Assembly: GCF_024300625.1 (NCBI RefSeq)
Contig: NZ_CP101322.1
Span: 3,423,992-3,487,991, forward strand
Origin: Halovivax gelatinilyticus
Lineage (GTDB): Archaea; Halobacteriota; Halobacteria; Halobacteriales; Natrialbaceae
DNA length: 64,000 bases
Reading direction: 5' to 3'
Below the pieces are notes generated by a model. It searched no databases. It saw only the letters and a list, made by a program, of their open reading frames with translations, and had not been told where the DNA came from. Within the stretch, counting starts at the first letter, position 1. The number at the start of each line of letters is the position of its first letter. The translations under genes were made by a program, and so were the position numbers. Positions 1 to 8,937 of the stretch are shown piece after piece.

Positions 1-489
1 AATTCAGGTCGAGCCGATCCGGACCGGCTGGCCGTCCGCGGTGGAAGTGCAGGTGGCTACCTCGTGTTGTCCGCGCTCGCGTTTCACGATGCGTTCGACG
101 CCGGCGTGAGTTACTACGGCGTCGCCGATCTCGAGCGACTCGCCCAACTAACCCACAAATTCGAATCCAGGTATCTCGACCAACTCGTCGGTCCGTATCC
201 CGACGCCGCCGACACCTACAGAGATCGGTCTCCGGTCGAACACGCCGGTAAGGTCGATGCCCCGGTGTTACTCCTGCAGGGCGAGGACGATCCGGTCGTC
301 CCACTGTCACAGGCTGAGGCGATGGTCGAGGCGCTCGAATCGAACGACGTGGCGCACTCCCTTCTCGTCTTCGAGGACGAACGACACGGCTTTCGTCGGG
401 CCGAATCTCGCGAGCGAGCCGTCGAAGCCGAACTCGCGTTCTACGCCGACGCGTTCGGACTGGCAGTGGCGGACGAACGTAACGAATAG
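1..489 (+). CDS. S9 family prolyl oligopeptidase/acylaminoacyl peptidase, C-terminal part
   Basis: The reading frame is open from base 1, so the gene begins outside the window and only about 162 C-terminal residues are visible. The serine-nucleophile motif GGSAGGY lies at bases 40-60, the acidic residue of the triad is likely in GEDDPVVP near base 285, and the histidine is in ERHGF near base 385. These fit an alpha/beta-hydrolase catalytic domain of peptidase family S9, which releases short N-terminal peptides or cleaves oligopeptides in the cytoplasm. The propeller domain expected upstream is not visible. It converges on the minus-strand gene ending at 580. A non-peptidase dienelactone-hydrolase-like role cannot be excluded. 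Confidence 0.85.
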   Translation, partial: NSGRADPDRLAVRGGSAGGYLVLSALAFHDAFDAGVSYYGVADLERLAQLTHKFESRYLDQLVGPYPDAADTYRDRSPVEHAGKVDAPVLLLQGEDDPVVPLSQAEAMVEALESNDVAHSLLVFEDERHGFRRAESRERAVEAELAFYADAFGLAVADERNE

Positions 490-579
490 TGAACGCTTCG
501 AACGGACCGAACACGGCGACACAGACACCCGGATACACCACCGCCGATCTGATCCGTTCTCAATCGGAGTGGCGAATTG

Positions 580-1641
580 TCAGGCGTCGATCGATGCCCG
601 GACGGAGATTCGATCCGACCCGACGTCGATCCGGTGGGGACGATCGATTCCACCGAGTAAATGTTCGCGAACCTCCGACTCAGATGGGGTGTCATCGTCC
701 CGATAGATCGCCGCGAAGCGTGCGAGCCGATCGACCATCGTCCCCTCCTCCACGGCGAACGCCAGGTTCGAAATAACGCTCTCTATCGAATCGGTGACCG
801 GATCGTCCGACCCTCGTTCGTCCTCGAGCGATCCGTTTCCACCCACGCCTAGAATATCGTCGCCACCGTACTGCCAACGGCCGTACTGCATCTGTGCGTC
901 GCCGGTCGAGTCGAACAGCCACCGGCCGTCATCGGTATCGACGATCCGATCCCGACCGACTCCGGAACGGTCGACGATCGCGTCGACGAGGTCGATCGGA
1001 TCGTGATCGCTATCGTCGTCGAGGCCGACGACCACGGCGTCTTCCGAAACGGCGAATCCGAGTCCGTGAGTGATTGCATCAGTTCCGCCGAAGATGGTGA
1101 CGGTTTCGTTCTCGTCGACGCGAGCGAATCCATCCGTCACGTCGCCGCCGAAGGCGTCGACGTCGTAGGTTCCGTGGAAGATGAGCACGCCGTCGGTCCA
1201 GGTCATCGTCTGGGTTTCGATTCCGTCGAGGTACGGACCCTCCTGGGGATAGAGCAACTCGGCGAAGGGATACCGGAGGACTCCGTAGTAGGTGTAGGAA
1301 GTCACGTACGCACCGTACCGGGGTATCGATACGATCGGTGCGGCGTCCGCGTCGTCCTCGCTAGACTGGTCAGACCGGGACCGTTCGCTCGTCGACTCGT
1401 CTCCGTTCAATTCTCCGATCAGTTTCCAGTCGACGTGAGTGAAGAACACCCCGTCTCCGGACGGTTCGTATCGTTCTGTCGGCACCCACTGGTTCGAAGG
1501 AGGGATTTCAGCTGTTAGGTCACGATTCTGGGACGCGTGCTGAGTTTGTCGGTCCGCTCCACCCCGACCGATGCTTCCACGCACGGTCAGGCCAGCGCCC
1601 ACCACGGGAAGACTCGCCCGAACGAATTGCCTACGAAACAT
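580..1641 (-). CDS. Predicted exported (Tat-type signal) haloarchaeal protein of unknown function
   Basis: A 353-residue protein I do not recognise. The ATG at 1641 is preferred over an upstream GTG because the N-terminus then reads MFRRQFVRASLPVVGAG: a twin arginine followed by a short hydrophobic run, compatible with a Tat signal, the usual haloarchaeal export route. The mature part is acidic with no obvious membrane segment. It carries an Asp/Ser-rich linker near residues 75-95, then aromatic-rich beta-like sequence (YVTSYTYYGVLRYPF) and a segment rich in Asp near residue 215. No catalytic motif is evident. It faces away from the CruF-like gene, with about 170 bp between. Confidence 0.6.
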   Translation of the reverse strand: MFRRQFVRASLPVVGAGLTVRGSIGRGGADRQTQHASQNRDLTAEIPPSNQWVPTERYEPSGDGVFFTHVDWKLIGELNGDESTSERSRSDQSSEDDADAAPIVSIPRYGAYVTSYTYYGVLRYPFAELLYPQEGPYLDGIETQTMTWTDGVLIFHGTYDVDAFGGDVTDGFARVDENETVTIFGGTDAITHGLGFAVSEDAVVVGLDDDSDHDPIDLVDAIVDRSGVGRDRIVDTDDGRWLFDSTGDAQMQYGRWQYGGDDILGVGGNGSLEDERGSDDPVTDSIESVISNLAFAVEEGTMVDRLARFAAIYRDDDTPSESEVREHLLGGIDRPHRIDVGSDRISVRASIDA

Positions 1642-1813
1642 AGGCCTCCCGACTACGACCACCCGTATCAAAGGAGTCCACCGATTCCGTACAGGTGACC
1701 GCGAGTAGATGGAGGTACCCGGTCCCATCAGCGGTATCGCATCTACCTGAATGTCGCGCTCGTCGTGACGTAAACGAAACAGTAATGCGTGGCATATTCG
1801 AACCGTTCGAACG

Positions 1814-2284
1814 ATGACAGACGGACGAGTGTTCGCGATACTTACGACCACGTTGGGGCTTGTGGCGCTGATTCACGCCCTCGCGACCTGGCCGATCGAA
1901 GCGACAGTGGCGCTGTTTCTCGGCGGAGCCATCGTCGCGTTCGTCGGCGAATACGTCGTGATTCGGATCGGGTGGCTCGAACATCACGTGGGTCCGTTCC
2001 TTCTCGGCGTCCCCCTCTACGTTCTGTTCGGGTGGACTGCCACGGTGTACGTGGCCTTTCGCGTCTCGCTCGTCGTGACGCCTGGCGTCGCTGCGATACT
2101 ACTAGCCGGGATACTCGCGACGACCTACGACGTTCTCACCGATCACCGGGGCGTCGAAGACGGTCACTGGACGTACACCGACGGGGTTCCGGGACCTCGA
2201 TTTCGCGAGGTGCCGTGGTGGAACTTCGCGGGGTGGTTCGTGATCAGTACCGGAACGGCCGCGCTCGCCTATCCGTTTTTGTGA
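1814..2284 (+). CDS. Short CruF-like (DUF422) integral membrane protein
   Basis: A 156-residue, very hydrophobic protein with about five predicted membrane spans. Near the C-terminus it has the sequence VPWWNFAGWFV, preceded by TTYDVLTDH. These resemble the conserved positions of the DUF422/CruF carotenoid hydratase family, whose haloarchaeal members hydrate bisanhydrobacterioruberin. It is much shorter than the roughly 280 residues usual for CruF, so hydratase activity is uncertain. No carotenoid genes (crtD, lyeJ) are beside it. The ATG at 1814 directly follows the intergenic region shared with the divergent exported protein. Confidence 0.6.
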   Translation: MTDGRVFAILTTTLGLVALIHALATWPIEATVALFLGGAIVAFVGEYVVIRIGWLEHHVGPFLLGVPLYVLFGWTATVYVAFRVSLVVTPGVAAILLAGILATTYDVLTDHRGVEDGHWTYTDGVPGPRFREVPWWNFAGWFVISTGTAALAYPFL

Positions 2285-2533
2285 CCGACGTTACACGGCT
2301 GGCCGATCGGATTCAACCGGACCAATCCATCTTCGAATCGGTCGAGCACGTGATGTCTTCTCGTACCTCCGCGTGATCGGCTTGGCGATGAATCGAGTCA
2401 CTACCCCGATTCGGGGCCACTCGAGCAGCTGTCCCTGGTTCTCTCTGTTTGACGCGCGTGGGAACCGTCTCGAATCTCGACGAGTGCGGGAGGGATTTAT
2501 GCTCGCGTTCGTGGCCAATCAGAGTGGACTACC

Positions 2534-2953
2534 ATGCCAATCGAAAATCTTGCACGGTCGGACGTCATCACGGCACCTACTGACGAATCGGTCGAAGAGC
2601 TCGCCAGTACGATGGACGAACAGAGCGTCGGCAGTATCGTGATAACCGACGGCGACGAACCCGTTGGGATCGTCACCGATCGGGATCTCGCGATGCGCGT
2701 ACTCGGCGACGGGACGGATCCGGAATCGGCCACCGCTGAAGACGTAATGACCGACGAGCTGACGACGATCGAACGCGGGTCGGGATTCTATCAGGCCGCA
2801 GAAATGATGAGCGAGAACGCCGTCCGGCGATTGCCGGTGACCGACGACGGACACCTCGCCGGAATCATCACCGCCGACGATTTTACGGAATTACTCGCGG
2901 ACGAACAGGCGCAACTGTCGACGATCATCCAAGCCCAACGACCGGAGTACTGA
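2534..2953 (+). CDS. CBS-pair domain protein
   Basis: A 139-residue cytoplasmic protein made almost entirely of two tandem CBS motifs. The first covers about residues 8-60 (SIVITDGDEPVGIVTDRDL) and the second about 70-125 (RRLPVTDDGHLAGIITADD). Such stand-alone CBS pairs (Bateman modules) bind adenine nucleotides and report energy state, but the target here is unknown. An AT-rich TTTATG sequence about 35 bases before the ATG may be its TATA box. A regulator with a second CBS pair lies 440 bp downstream on the other strand. Confidence 0.85.
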   Translation: MPIENLARSDVITAPTDESVEELASTMDEQSVGSIVITDGDEPVGIVTDRDLAMRVLGDGTDPESATAEDVMTDELTTIERGSGFYQAAEMMSENAVRRLPVTDDGHLAGIITADDFTELLADEQAQLSTIIQAQRPEY

Positions 2954-2970
2954 ACGCTTCGGCGTGCTCG

Positions 2971-3186
2971 TCAGCGAAGGATTCTGGCTACGTTTTCCAC
3001 GGTCGATATCGATTGACGGAGCATCTCTTCTAGATCCAGTAGGACGAATACCGCGTGGACAGACGTCGAAACGGACGTATACAATGTGACGGTTCCGAAT
3101 TCACTTTCGACGCGACAGAAGCCGCTTTCGACGGGAATCGTGGCCGCACAGTGTGGGGCGAGCTATTCCCAACGTTCGCTGTATCA
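2971..3186 (-). pseudogene. Decayed coding remnant with in-frame stops
   Basis: On the minus strand an open frame of 63 codons (3162 down to 2971) has haloarchaeal codon choice and a protein-like composition, ending in LLDLEEMLRQSISTVENVAR. It has no usable start codon: the same frame is cut by TAG at 3163-3165 and TGA at 3184-3186, and sensible sequence (YSERWE) lies between the two stops. This looks like the C-terminal remnant of a lost gene rather than a working one. The family is not recognised. Nothing else is seen in the rest of the 2954-3392 gap. Confidence 0.4.
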
Positions 3187-3392
3187 CCGGTGACAGCCCG
3201 TGCTGCCAGTGAGACGCAAGACAGGGTATGATCGGCAAATCGGCGGTCGCATCCGCTTGTGTTCGCTCGATCGGTGAGACGAACGGTCGATCGAATCCGT
3301 TCGGATTCGCGGCGGTGCCGAGAAGCGTCGGAGATCAGCGGGTGCACACACGAGGCTGGAATGCTACCGTCGCGGACAACCGACCGTCTCGT

Positions 3393-3932
3393 TCACGATA
3401 GCCGAGCAGCGAGATCCGCTTCGGTCAAGATACCGACCGTTTCGCCGGCCTCGGTGATCATTACGGCTTTGTAGTGATCGAGTAAGTTACTGATCTCGTC
3501 TACGGTCGCGTCCTTCGAAACCGTCGGAAAGCTCTCTGCCATGTGTTCTGAAACGGGCTGATCCCGTGCATCGGCGTCGAGGTGAACCAGGTCGCTCTGG
3601 CTTATCGATCCGACCGGAATGCCGTCTTTGATGACGGCTAGCTGAGAGTACGCTTCAGACTCCATGAGTGCCGCCGCCTCGCTCACGGAATCGTCGGGCG
3701 AGACGCTGACGACCGATTCGTTCATCAGATCATCCGCGCGGATGATGTCGCCGGCCGCCTCGTCGAGGGCGTTGACTATCCGTCGGAGCGTCGAGAGACG
3801 GGGATCGACGTCACCGCCTTCGATCCGTGCGATCAACGGCTGAGAAACGTCCGCGCGTTCGGCCAGCGTACTCTGGGTCAGTTCGAGTTCCGTCCGACGC
3901 TGACGGAGATCTTCTGGCGTCGGTAGTTCCAT
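3393..3932 (-). CDS. XRE-family HTH regulator fused to a CBS pair
   Basis: A 179-residue protein. Residues 5-60 form an XRE/Cro-type helix-turn-helix (LTQSTLAERADVSQPLIARI), and residues 65-179 form two CBS motifs (SVSPDDSVSEAAALMESEAY and the C-terminal GETVGILTEADLAARLS). The architecture is common in archaea and is taken as a DNA-binding regulator whose activity follows adenine-nucleotide binding. The ATG at 3932 leaves the complete HTH. It is encoded opposite to the CBS protein at 2534, so the two are not one operon. Confidence 0.88.
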   Translation of the reverse strand: MELPTPEDLRQRRTELELTQSTLAERADVSQPLIARIEGGDVDPRLSTLRRIVNALDEAAGDIIRADDLMNESVVSVSPDDSVSEAAALMESEAYSQLAVIKDGIPVGSISQSDLVHLDADARDQPVSEHMAESFPTVSKDATVDEISNLLDHYKAVMITEAGETVGILTEADLAARLS

Positions 3933-4160
3933 ACCGGTGGATAACCACGGGTTATAGATAGTTGTTTTGGGTGCGCGTAGCGGTGACTGGTTCGAACCGG
4001 GCCGACGCGGTCGTCACGAGAAGCGGTAATCAAACGGGCGTATGTCGACGAACAACCGCCACAGAACGGCAGAACGGACGATACCCGTGCCCGAACGGTA
4101 ATCGAGCGGTTGCTGTGAATGACGGCGATCGATCCGGGCGACGCTCCGTTAGCTATCGTT

Positions 4161-4517
4161 TCAGTCTTCGTCTTCCTGTTCTTCGAACACGTCGACGACA
4201 TCGAGCGGGACATCTCGTAGCGCGCCCCCGATCTCGCTCTTTGCGATTCGCTCGGCGTGTTCTTCACTATCGGCGTTGAAAATGTCGATTTCGAGCGCAA
4301 GACCGACGAGCGCCGTGTCAGCGGCGATAAATGCCGACTCGAACGGTTCTCCGCATGCCGGACAGCCGGTCGCCCCGACGTCGACTTCGACGTACTCCTT
4401 TCCTTTCTCGTTCAGTCGTCTCCCGGCCGTACTCACAGCCACGCCGATGGCGTCGTCGATGCTGTCGACGTCTCGAACGAGCCAGGCGGCTTCCATCACG
4501 ACGAGATAGTTGCTCAT
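4161..4517 (-). CDS. UPF0212 (DUF555) family protein
   Basis: A 118-residue acidic protein matching the archaeal UPF0212/DUF555 family from start (MSNYLVVMEAAWLVRDV) to end. A single CPACGEPF motif near residue 53 could hold half of a metal site. The family is widespread in Euryarchaeota but has no assigned function. The C-terminal tail is almost all Glu and Asp. The following 357 bp (4518-4874) hold no convincing gene, only the palindrome listed separately. Confidence 0.85.
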   Translation of the reverse strand: MSNYLVVMEAAWLVRDVDSIDDAIGVAVSTAGRRLNEKGKEYVEVDVGATGCPACGEPFESAFIAADTALVGLALEIDIFNADSEEHAERIAKSEIGGALRDVPLDVVDVFEEQEDED

Positions 4518-4746
4518 ACCCTGACCGTCGGGACGACGAGTGACGTTCTTTGCGGTTTCTCCCGAGCAGCACGTCGTTCGATACCGTGGGGTGGAAGAAC
4601 AGATCGCGCAGCTGAGTCGAACGGCCAGCCAGATTCCGACGCGGCTACGTTCGCGGACGAGAGGGATACGATGGCCATATGTTACAGGAATTGTCCAGGT
4701 ACTCCCTCCCCCGGATACCCGTACATCGGGCTGAGTACGGCTTCAC

Positions 4747-4761
4747 TTGTAACAGTTACAA
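4747..4761. promoter_or_regulatory. Perfect 15-bp palindrome, possible operator
   Basis: TTGTAACAGTTACAA is a perfect odd-centred inverted repeat with 7-base arms. It lies in the gene-free stretch between UPF0212 and the small membrane protein, about 113 bp before the start of the latter. It has the size of a site for a dimeric HTH repressor. No regulator gene is adjacent, so the assignment is by sequence symmetry only. Confidence 0.35.
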
Positions 4762-4874
4762 CTACGGTTGAATCGGCAGACGGCGACGGGGCGAATCCGT
4801 CATGAAGATTCAGGATAGTTCGGTTCGAGCAACAATGCTTATGTACCACCTGCATCTCTGACCCGACCACACCG

Positions 4875-5042
4875 ATGAAACAACGCGTCTACCAAATGAC
4901 GCTGTTCGCACTGTATCAGTGTAGCATCCTGCTCGGCATCCTCATGCTCCCGGTTGCCCTCGCGACCCGTCAAGTGGGTGTCACCGTTCCGCTACACCGA
5001 CTGCTGGTCCGCGTCGAATCCGCGTACGAGAACGCACAGTAA
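4875..5042 (+). CDS. Small hydrophobic protein, 55 residues
   Basis: A short frame reads MKQRVYQMTLFALYQCSILL and continues with LGILMLPVALA, giving one membrane span over about residues 8-34 and an amphipathic, positively charged tail ending ESAYENAQ. A TTATGTA sequence about 26-30 bases upstream fits a leaderless haloarchaeal promoter. Codon use is that of the neighbours. Function unknown; it stands alone between UPF0212 and psmB. Confidence 0.6.
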   Translation: MKQRVYQMTLFALYQCSILLGILMLPVALATRQVGVTVPLHRLLVRVESAYENAQ

Positions 5043-5175
5043 CCGGGCACGTCTATAGCTTCGACTCATACGAGACTTCCGAACACGTCATACGAGACTC
5101 CCACCACGAACAGACGCCTGCACAAGTCCAAACACCGTCACATTTCACCCACCCGTTCGCACGTGACCGCCGGTG

Positions 5176-5182
5176 TTTTATA
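5176..5182 (+). promoter_or_regulatory. TATA box of psmB
   Basis: TTTTATA is centred about 29 bases before the psmB ATG, the spacing expected for a transcript with almost no 5' leader. It supports the chosen start at 5208. Confidence 0.6.
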
Positions 5183-5207
5183 CCGTCCCGAACGTTAGTC
5201 ACGGACA

Positions 5208-5936
5208 ATGCGTACGCCTACTGTCGACGACTTCTCGAACACGGTGAACCGTCTCGACGGACACACCGATCCGTACAGTCCGGAACTCGGCTCGCTCCCG
5301 AACAACGACGTCAGGGCGGAGGACTTAGACACCGTCAACAAGACGGGTACGACCACCATCGGTATCGCGACCGAAGACGGCGTCGTCATCGCGACCGACA
5401 TGCGCGCCAGTCTCGGCGGTCGGTTCGTCTCGAACAAAAACGTCCAGAAAGTCGAACAGATCCACCCGACGGGCGCGCTCACGATGGTCGGCAGCGTCGG
5501 TGGTGCCCAGTCGTTCATCTCGAGTCTGCGCGCCGAGGTGAACCTCTACGAATCCCGACGCGGAGCGGACATGAGTATCGACGCCCTGGCGACGCTCGCC
5601 GGAAACTTCGCCCGTGGCGGTCCGTTCTTCGCGATCCATCCCATCCTCGGCGGCGTCGACGACGATGGAAGCCACGTCTACAGCATCGACCCGGCCGGCG
5701 GCGTCATGAAAGACGAGTACACGGTCACCGGTTCGGGGATGCAACTGGCCTACGGTCACTTAGAACAGACCTACGAGGAGGGCCTCTCGAACGACGAAGC
5801 GACGACGATCGCCGCCCAGGGGATCAAATCGGCCGCCGAGCGAGATACGGGATCGGGCAACGGCGTCTTCCTCTGTGAGATAACCGAAGACGGCGTCGAT
5901 ATCCACGGTCATCACGACTTCGACGACGTAATCTAG
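5208..5936 (+). CDS. psmB: Proteasome beta subunit
   Basis: A 242-residue precursor of the 20S proteasome catalytic subunit. A 47-residue propeptide ends at Gly47, and autocleavage would expose Thr48 (TTTIGIATEDG) as the N-terminal nucleophile. Asp64 (ATDMRA) and Lys81 (NVQKVEQ) occupy the conserved Asp17/Lys33 positions. In the cell beta rings sit inside alpha rings and degrade proteins unfolded by PAN-type ATPases, including SAMPylated substrates. No alpha or PAN gene is nearby, which is usual for haloarchaea. It is transcribed alone from the TATA box at 5176. Confidence 0.97.
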   Translation: MRTPTVDDFSNTVNRLDGHTDPYSPELGSLPNNDVRAEDLDTVNKTGTTTIGIATEDGVVIATDMRASLGGRFVSNKNVQKVEQIHPTGALTMVGSVGGAQSFISSLRAEVNLYESRRGADMSIDALATLAGNFARGGPFFAIHPILGGVDDDGSHVYSIDPAGGVMKDEYTVTGSGMQLAYGHLEQTYEEGLSNDEATTIAAQGIKSAAERDTGSGNGVFLCEITEDGVDIHGHHDFDDVI

Positions 5937-6098
5937 AGAGACTCACCTCGCGGTCGACGGAGCCGTCGTTCCATCACCGACAGTCTCGAACGACGTCAAC
6001 CGTTCTCCGATCGAGAATATTTCACTACTCCTCCGTCGCGAGCCGTTCGACACCATTGCTGTTCTCGCCGGACGAGATCAATGACTGATCGGACCGGT

Positions 6099-7229
6099 TT
6101 AGAGCCGGGCGTGGGGCGTCTGACGCGTCGACGTCTGGTGCTGGTACGATTCGAGTTCGATCGCGCGGTTCTGTGCGGCTGACTCGTAGATGGCGTCGAT
6201 TACCCGCTGGACGCAGAGCGCCTCCGCTATCGTGTTCGTCTCGGGCGCGGCCCCGTTAGCGACGCACGATAGAAATTGCTCGTCCTGAACGCGATAGCCG
6301 GCCACCGACGAGTCTCCCGAGAGGATGACGTCTTCGTAGTGGTCGATGCCCGCGACGCCAGTGTCCAGTATCCGACAGTCAGAGTCGCCGATCTCGAAGT
6401 GTGCGCCGGCCCCTTCGCCGCGGACGTAGAGATCCATCGACGGTTCACGATTCGACGCCCAGGCGGCCTCTAACGAGATCGTCCGACCGCCCTCACACCG
6501 TACGAACGCGGTGACGGAATCTTCGACCTCTGAGAGCCCACCATCGGAGACGGAGCCGAACCCGTCGGGGTCGGCGTACGTCTCGCGGTTGCCGAATCCG
6601 GTTCGGGTCGTCCCCGAGACCTCGATCACCTCCGGAAACCCCATCGCGTAGAGCGCGAGATCTAGCGCGTGGACGCCGATGTCGATCAGCGCACCACCGC
6701 CAGCGAGCGAGGGATCCGTAAACCAGGAACCGGTACCAGGGATGCCACGTCGCCTGACATAGTTCGCCTCGACGTGGCGGACGTCGCCGAAGCGATCGGC
6801 CGCTCGTTGTGCATCGAACAGCTGTGCCGAACCGGCGTGGCGATTGTGAAATCCGACCATGCAGGTCGTGTCAGATCGGTGGGCCGCGTCGGCGATTCGC
6901 CGCGCGCTGTCCAGCGAGTGAGCGAGGGGCTTTTCGACGAGTACGTGACACCCTTCCTCAAGGGCGGCGATGGTTATCGGTTCGTGGAAGCGATTGGGCG
7001 TCGTCACGATAACCGCTTGTACCGCGTCATCGGCGATGAGCTGGTCGTGATGTTCGTAGCAGGCCGCGTCGAACGTCGCACTAAACGCGTTTCTCGCGTC
7101 GGCCGAAATGTCCGCCCCCGCAACGACGTTACCCCCGAGCTCTTGCACCGTCGAGGCGTGTAACTGACCCATACCGCCGAGGCCGACGACGCCGACGCCG
7201 ATCCCGGCGAACTGACTCGACGAACTCAC
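6099..7229 (-). CDS. Gfo/Idh/MocA family NAD(P)-dependent oxidoreductase
   Basis: A 376-residue protein starting at a GTG. The Rossmann dinucleotide site GVVGLGGMG is at about residues 13-21, and the family motif EKPLAHS near residue 103 supplies the catalytic Lys. The C-terminal GFO_IDH_MocA domain follows (GALIDIGVHALDLALYAMG). Members oxidise or reduce sugars, inositols or related polyols; the substrate cannot be read from sequence. It is a single gene with no sugar-transport or sugar-kinase neighbours. The 7230-7510 gap behind its start is AT-rich and without a gene. Confidence 0.9.
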   Translation of the reverse strand: MSSSSQFAGIGVGVVGLGGMGQLHASTVQELGGNVVAGADISADARNAFSATFDAACYEHHDQLIADDAVQAVIVTTPNRFHEPITIAALEEGCHVLVEKPLAHSLDSARRIADAAHRSDTTCMVGFHNRHAGSAQLFDAQRAADRFGDVRHVEANYVRRRGIPGTGSWFTDPSLAGGGALIDIGVHALDLALYAMGFPEVIEVSGTTRTGFGNRETYADPDGFGSVSDGGLSEVEDSVTAFVRCEGGRTISLEAAWASNREPSMDLYVRGEGAGAHFEIGDSDCRILDTGVAGIDHYEDVILSGDSSVAGYRVQDEQFLSCVANGAAPETNTIAEALCVQRVIDAIYESAAQNRAIELESYQHQTSTRQTPHARL

Positions 7230-7510
7230 TGGAGATCACCCGCGAATGGACGGGGTTGGCCGACGGAGCGGGAAGTAATCCGAACTTTACCCGTCGAAAC
7301 TGGGCGGGAGCGGTCGATCATTGGAGACCACAGGGAGAGTAGCAAAATAAATTTTGTGACCCAATAATCGACCATTCATCACGACATTCTCCCCGATTAA
7401 CTTATTTTCTAGCTTTTTATAGCAATATGTACTTCCGGGTAGCGGCCACTTACGGCCGTCGGACCGTCTCATCCCCATGCTGATGGCCGAATACGGTCGA
7501 AGAGAGCCGG

Positions 7511-8809
7511 TCACGGGTCACCCTCGCCGCTTCGCTGCGTATCGACCAGTTCGACGGCGACCACCAGATCCGTCCCCGTCGCCGCCTCTAACCGTTCTCT
7601 AACGGTGTCAGCGAAATCGTCCGGAGCCCCTTCACCAGGCGGGCGCTCGACGAGGACGGTTACTTCACCCGGTCGGTCGGTGTAAACGTCGTGGAGATCG
7701 TACTCGACGCCGACGTCGTGAAAGACGTACGCCTCGAACGCCGGATCGGCGTTCATCGCTTCGAGTTCCTCGTCGATATCGTGGGTCACCGACGCCGTCT
7801 GGTACGTCCCAACGGTGACGCCCGCGAGAACGATAGTGAGTAGCGCAATCGCGACGACGATAACCGCAGATCTGGAGGCGAGTCGTCGAATCGCTCGATC
7901 GACGTGGTCGATCTCGTGCGGACGATACCCCAGCGCCCAGAGCAAGACCAACGCGGTGAGATTGATCGCGAGTAAGTTCACCAGCACGAGCGTCCCCGAC
8001 GTGAGCACGACCGTGGTGTGTCCCCATGCGATTCCGAGCCCCGCCGTCGCCGCCGGCGGGACGAGCGCGACGGCGATCGCCACGCCGACGAGCACCGTTC
8101 CGACGTTTCTGGTCAGACTGACGACGGCTGCAGCCCCGGAACCGAGTGCGAGAAACAGCGAGAGAAGCGTCGGAGAGATTCGCTCGTCGACTTCGGGAAT
8201 CGTCGTGATGTCGAGTCCAGGGGGAAGCAAGACCGTACCCCGCAACACCCAGCCGATGATCGCCGCCGTCGCGACGGTCACCGCCAATCCTCCGGCCTGT
8301 AGGAACACCCCGCGAGAGGCGAGCGTTTCGTCGTGCACGACGACGCCCACGCTCGCAGCCAGCGCCGGGCCCATCAGCGGTGCGACCACCATCGCCCCGA
8401 TGATCGTCGCCGCCGAGTTCGTCAGCAGGCCGGCGGTCGCGATCACGCTACTCAGGACGAGCAGCGCGAGAAACGTCGACGTGGCCGGCGCGAGGTCGAT
8501 CGCCCGCGACCGCAGTTCGTCCCGCGACAACCTGGTTCCGCCCGCCGGCACTTGCTCGCGTTCTGGCCCCCCGGAGACGGCCGCTTCGACCCCGACGACG
8601 ACGATGCGCACGTCCTCGTGGAGCCCACCGTCTCTGAGCCGAGAGAGGAGCGAATCGACCGAATCGACCGGGACGGGGATCGAGGCAATCGCCTCGAACG
8701 CGCCCTCGCTAGTCTCCTCGGTGAGTCCGTACTCGACCCCTTCCGCGTCGAGCGAGGCCAGGATGGACGGTCGCTCACCGCGTGGGATGTACAGTTGAAC
8801 GAGTCGCAT
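7511..8809 (-). CDS. DUF389 (TIGR00341-type) integral membrane protein
   Basis: A 432-residue protein. The ATG at 8809 (MRLVQLYIPRGER) is preferred to a TTG three codons earlier. Residues 1-80 form a soluble alpha/beta domain. A membrane domain of about six spans follows over residues 105-320 with the family signatures GLLTNSAATIIGAMVVAPLM and LVPPAATAGLG. The C-terminal 100 residues form a second soluble domain. DUF389 proteins are widespread with no proven function. It runs in the same direction as, and just beyond, the eIF2B-like gene, about 130 bp apart. Confidence 0.85.
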   Translation of the reverse strand: MRLVQLYIPRGERPSILASLDAEGVEYGLTEETSEGAFEAIASIPVPVDSVDSLLSRLRDGGLHEDVRIVVVGVEAAVSGGPEREQVPAGGTRLSRDELRSRAIDLAPATSTFLALLVLSSVIATAGLLTNSAATIIGAMVVAPLMGPALAASVGVVVHDETLASRGVFLQAGGLAVTVATAAIIGWVLRGTVLLPPGLDITTIPEVDERISPTLLSLFLALGSGAAAVVSLTRNVGTVLVGVAIAVALVPPAATAGLGIAWGHTTVVLTSGTLVLVNLLAINLTALVLLWALGYRPHEIDHVDRAIRRLASRSAVIVVAIALLTIVLAGVTVGTYQTASVTHDIDEELEAMNADPAFEAYVFHDVGVEYDLHDVYTDRPGEVTVLVERPPGEGAPDDFADTVRERLEAATGTDLVVAVELVDTQRSGEGDP

Positions 8810-8937
8810 ACGGCCCAAACCACGCCAGTGGGGATAGAAGGTGGTCGATCAACGCCTGATTGTACGCTCGTACGCCCGAAGGGCCGTATTCGTTCAGTGG
8901 ACAGTCGACAACGGCGCCGTATTCGGTCGGCTGGCAG

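Noticed and set aside
7287..7514. 75-residue minus-strand frame before the Gfo/Idh gap
   Set aside because: Runs through an AT-rich spacer, overlaps the DUF389 stop, and has no haloarchaeal amino-acid bias.
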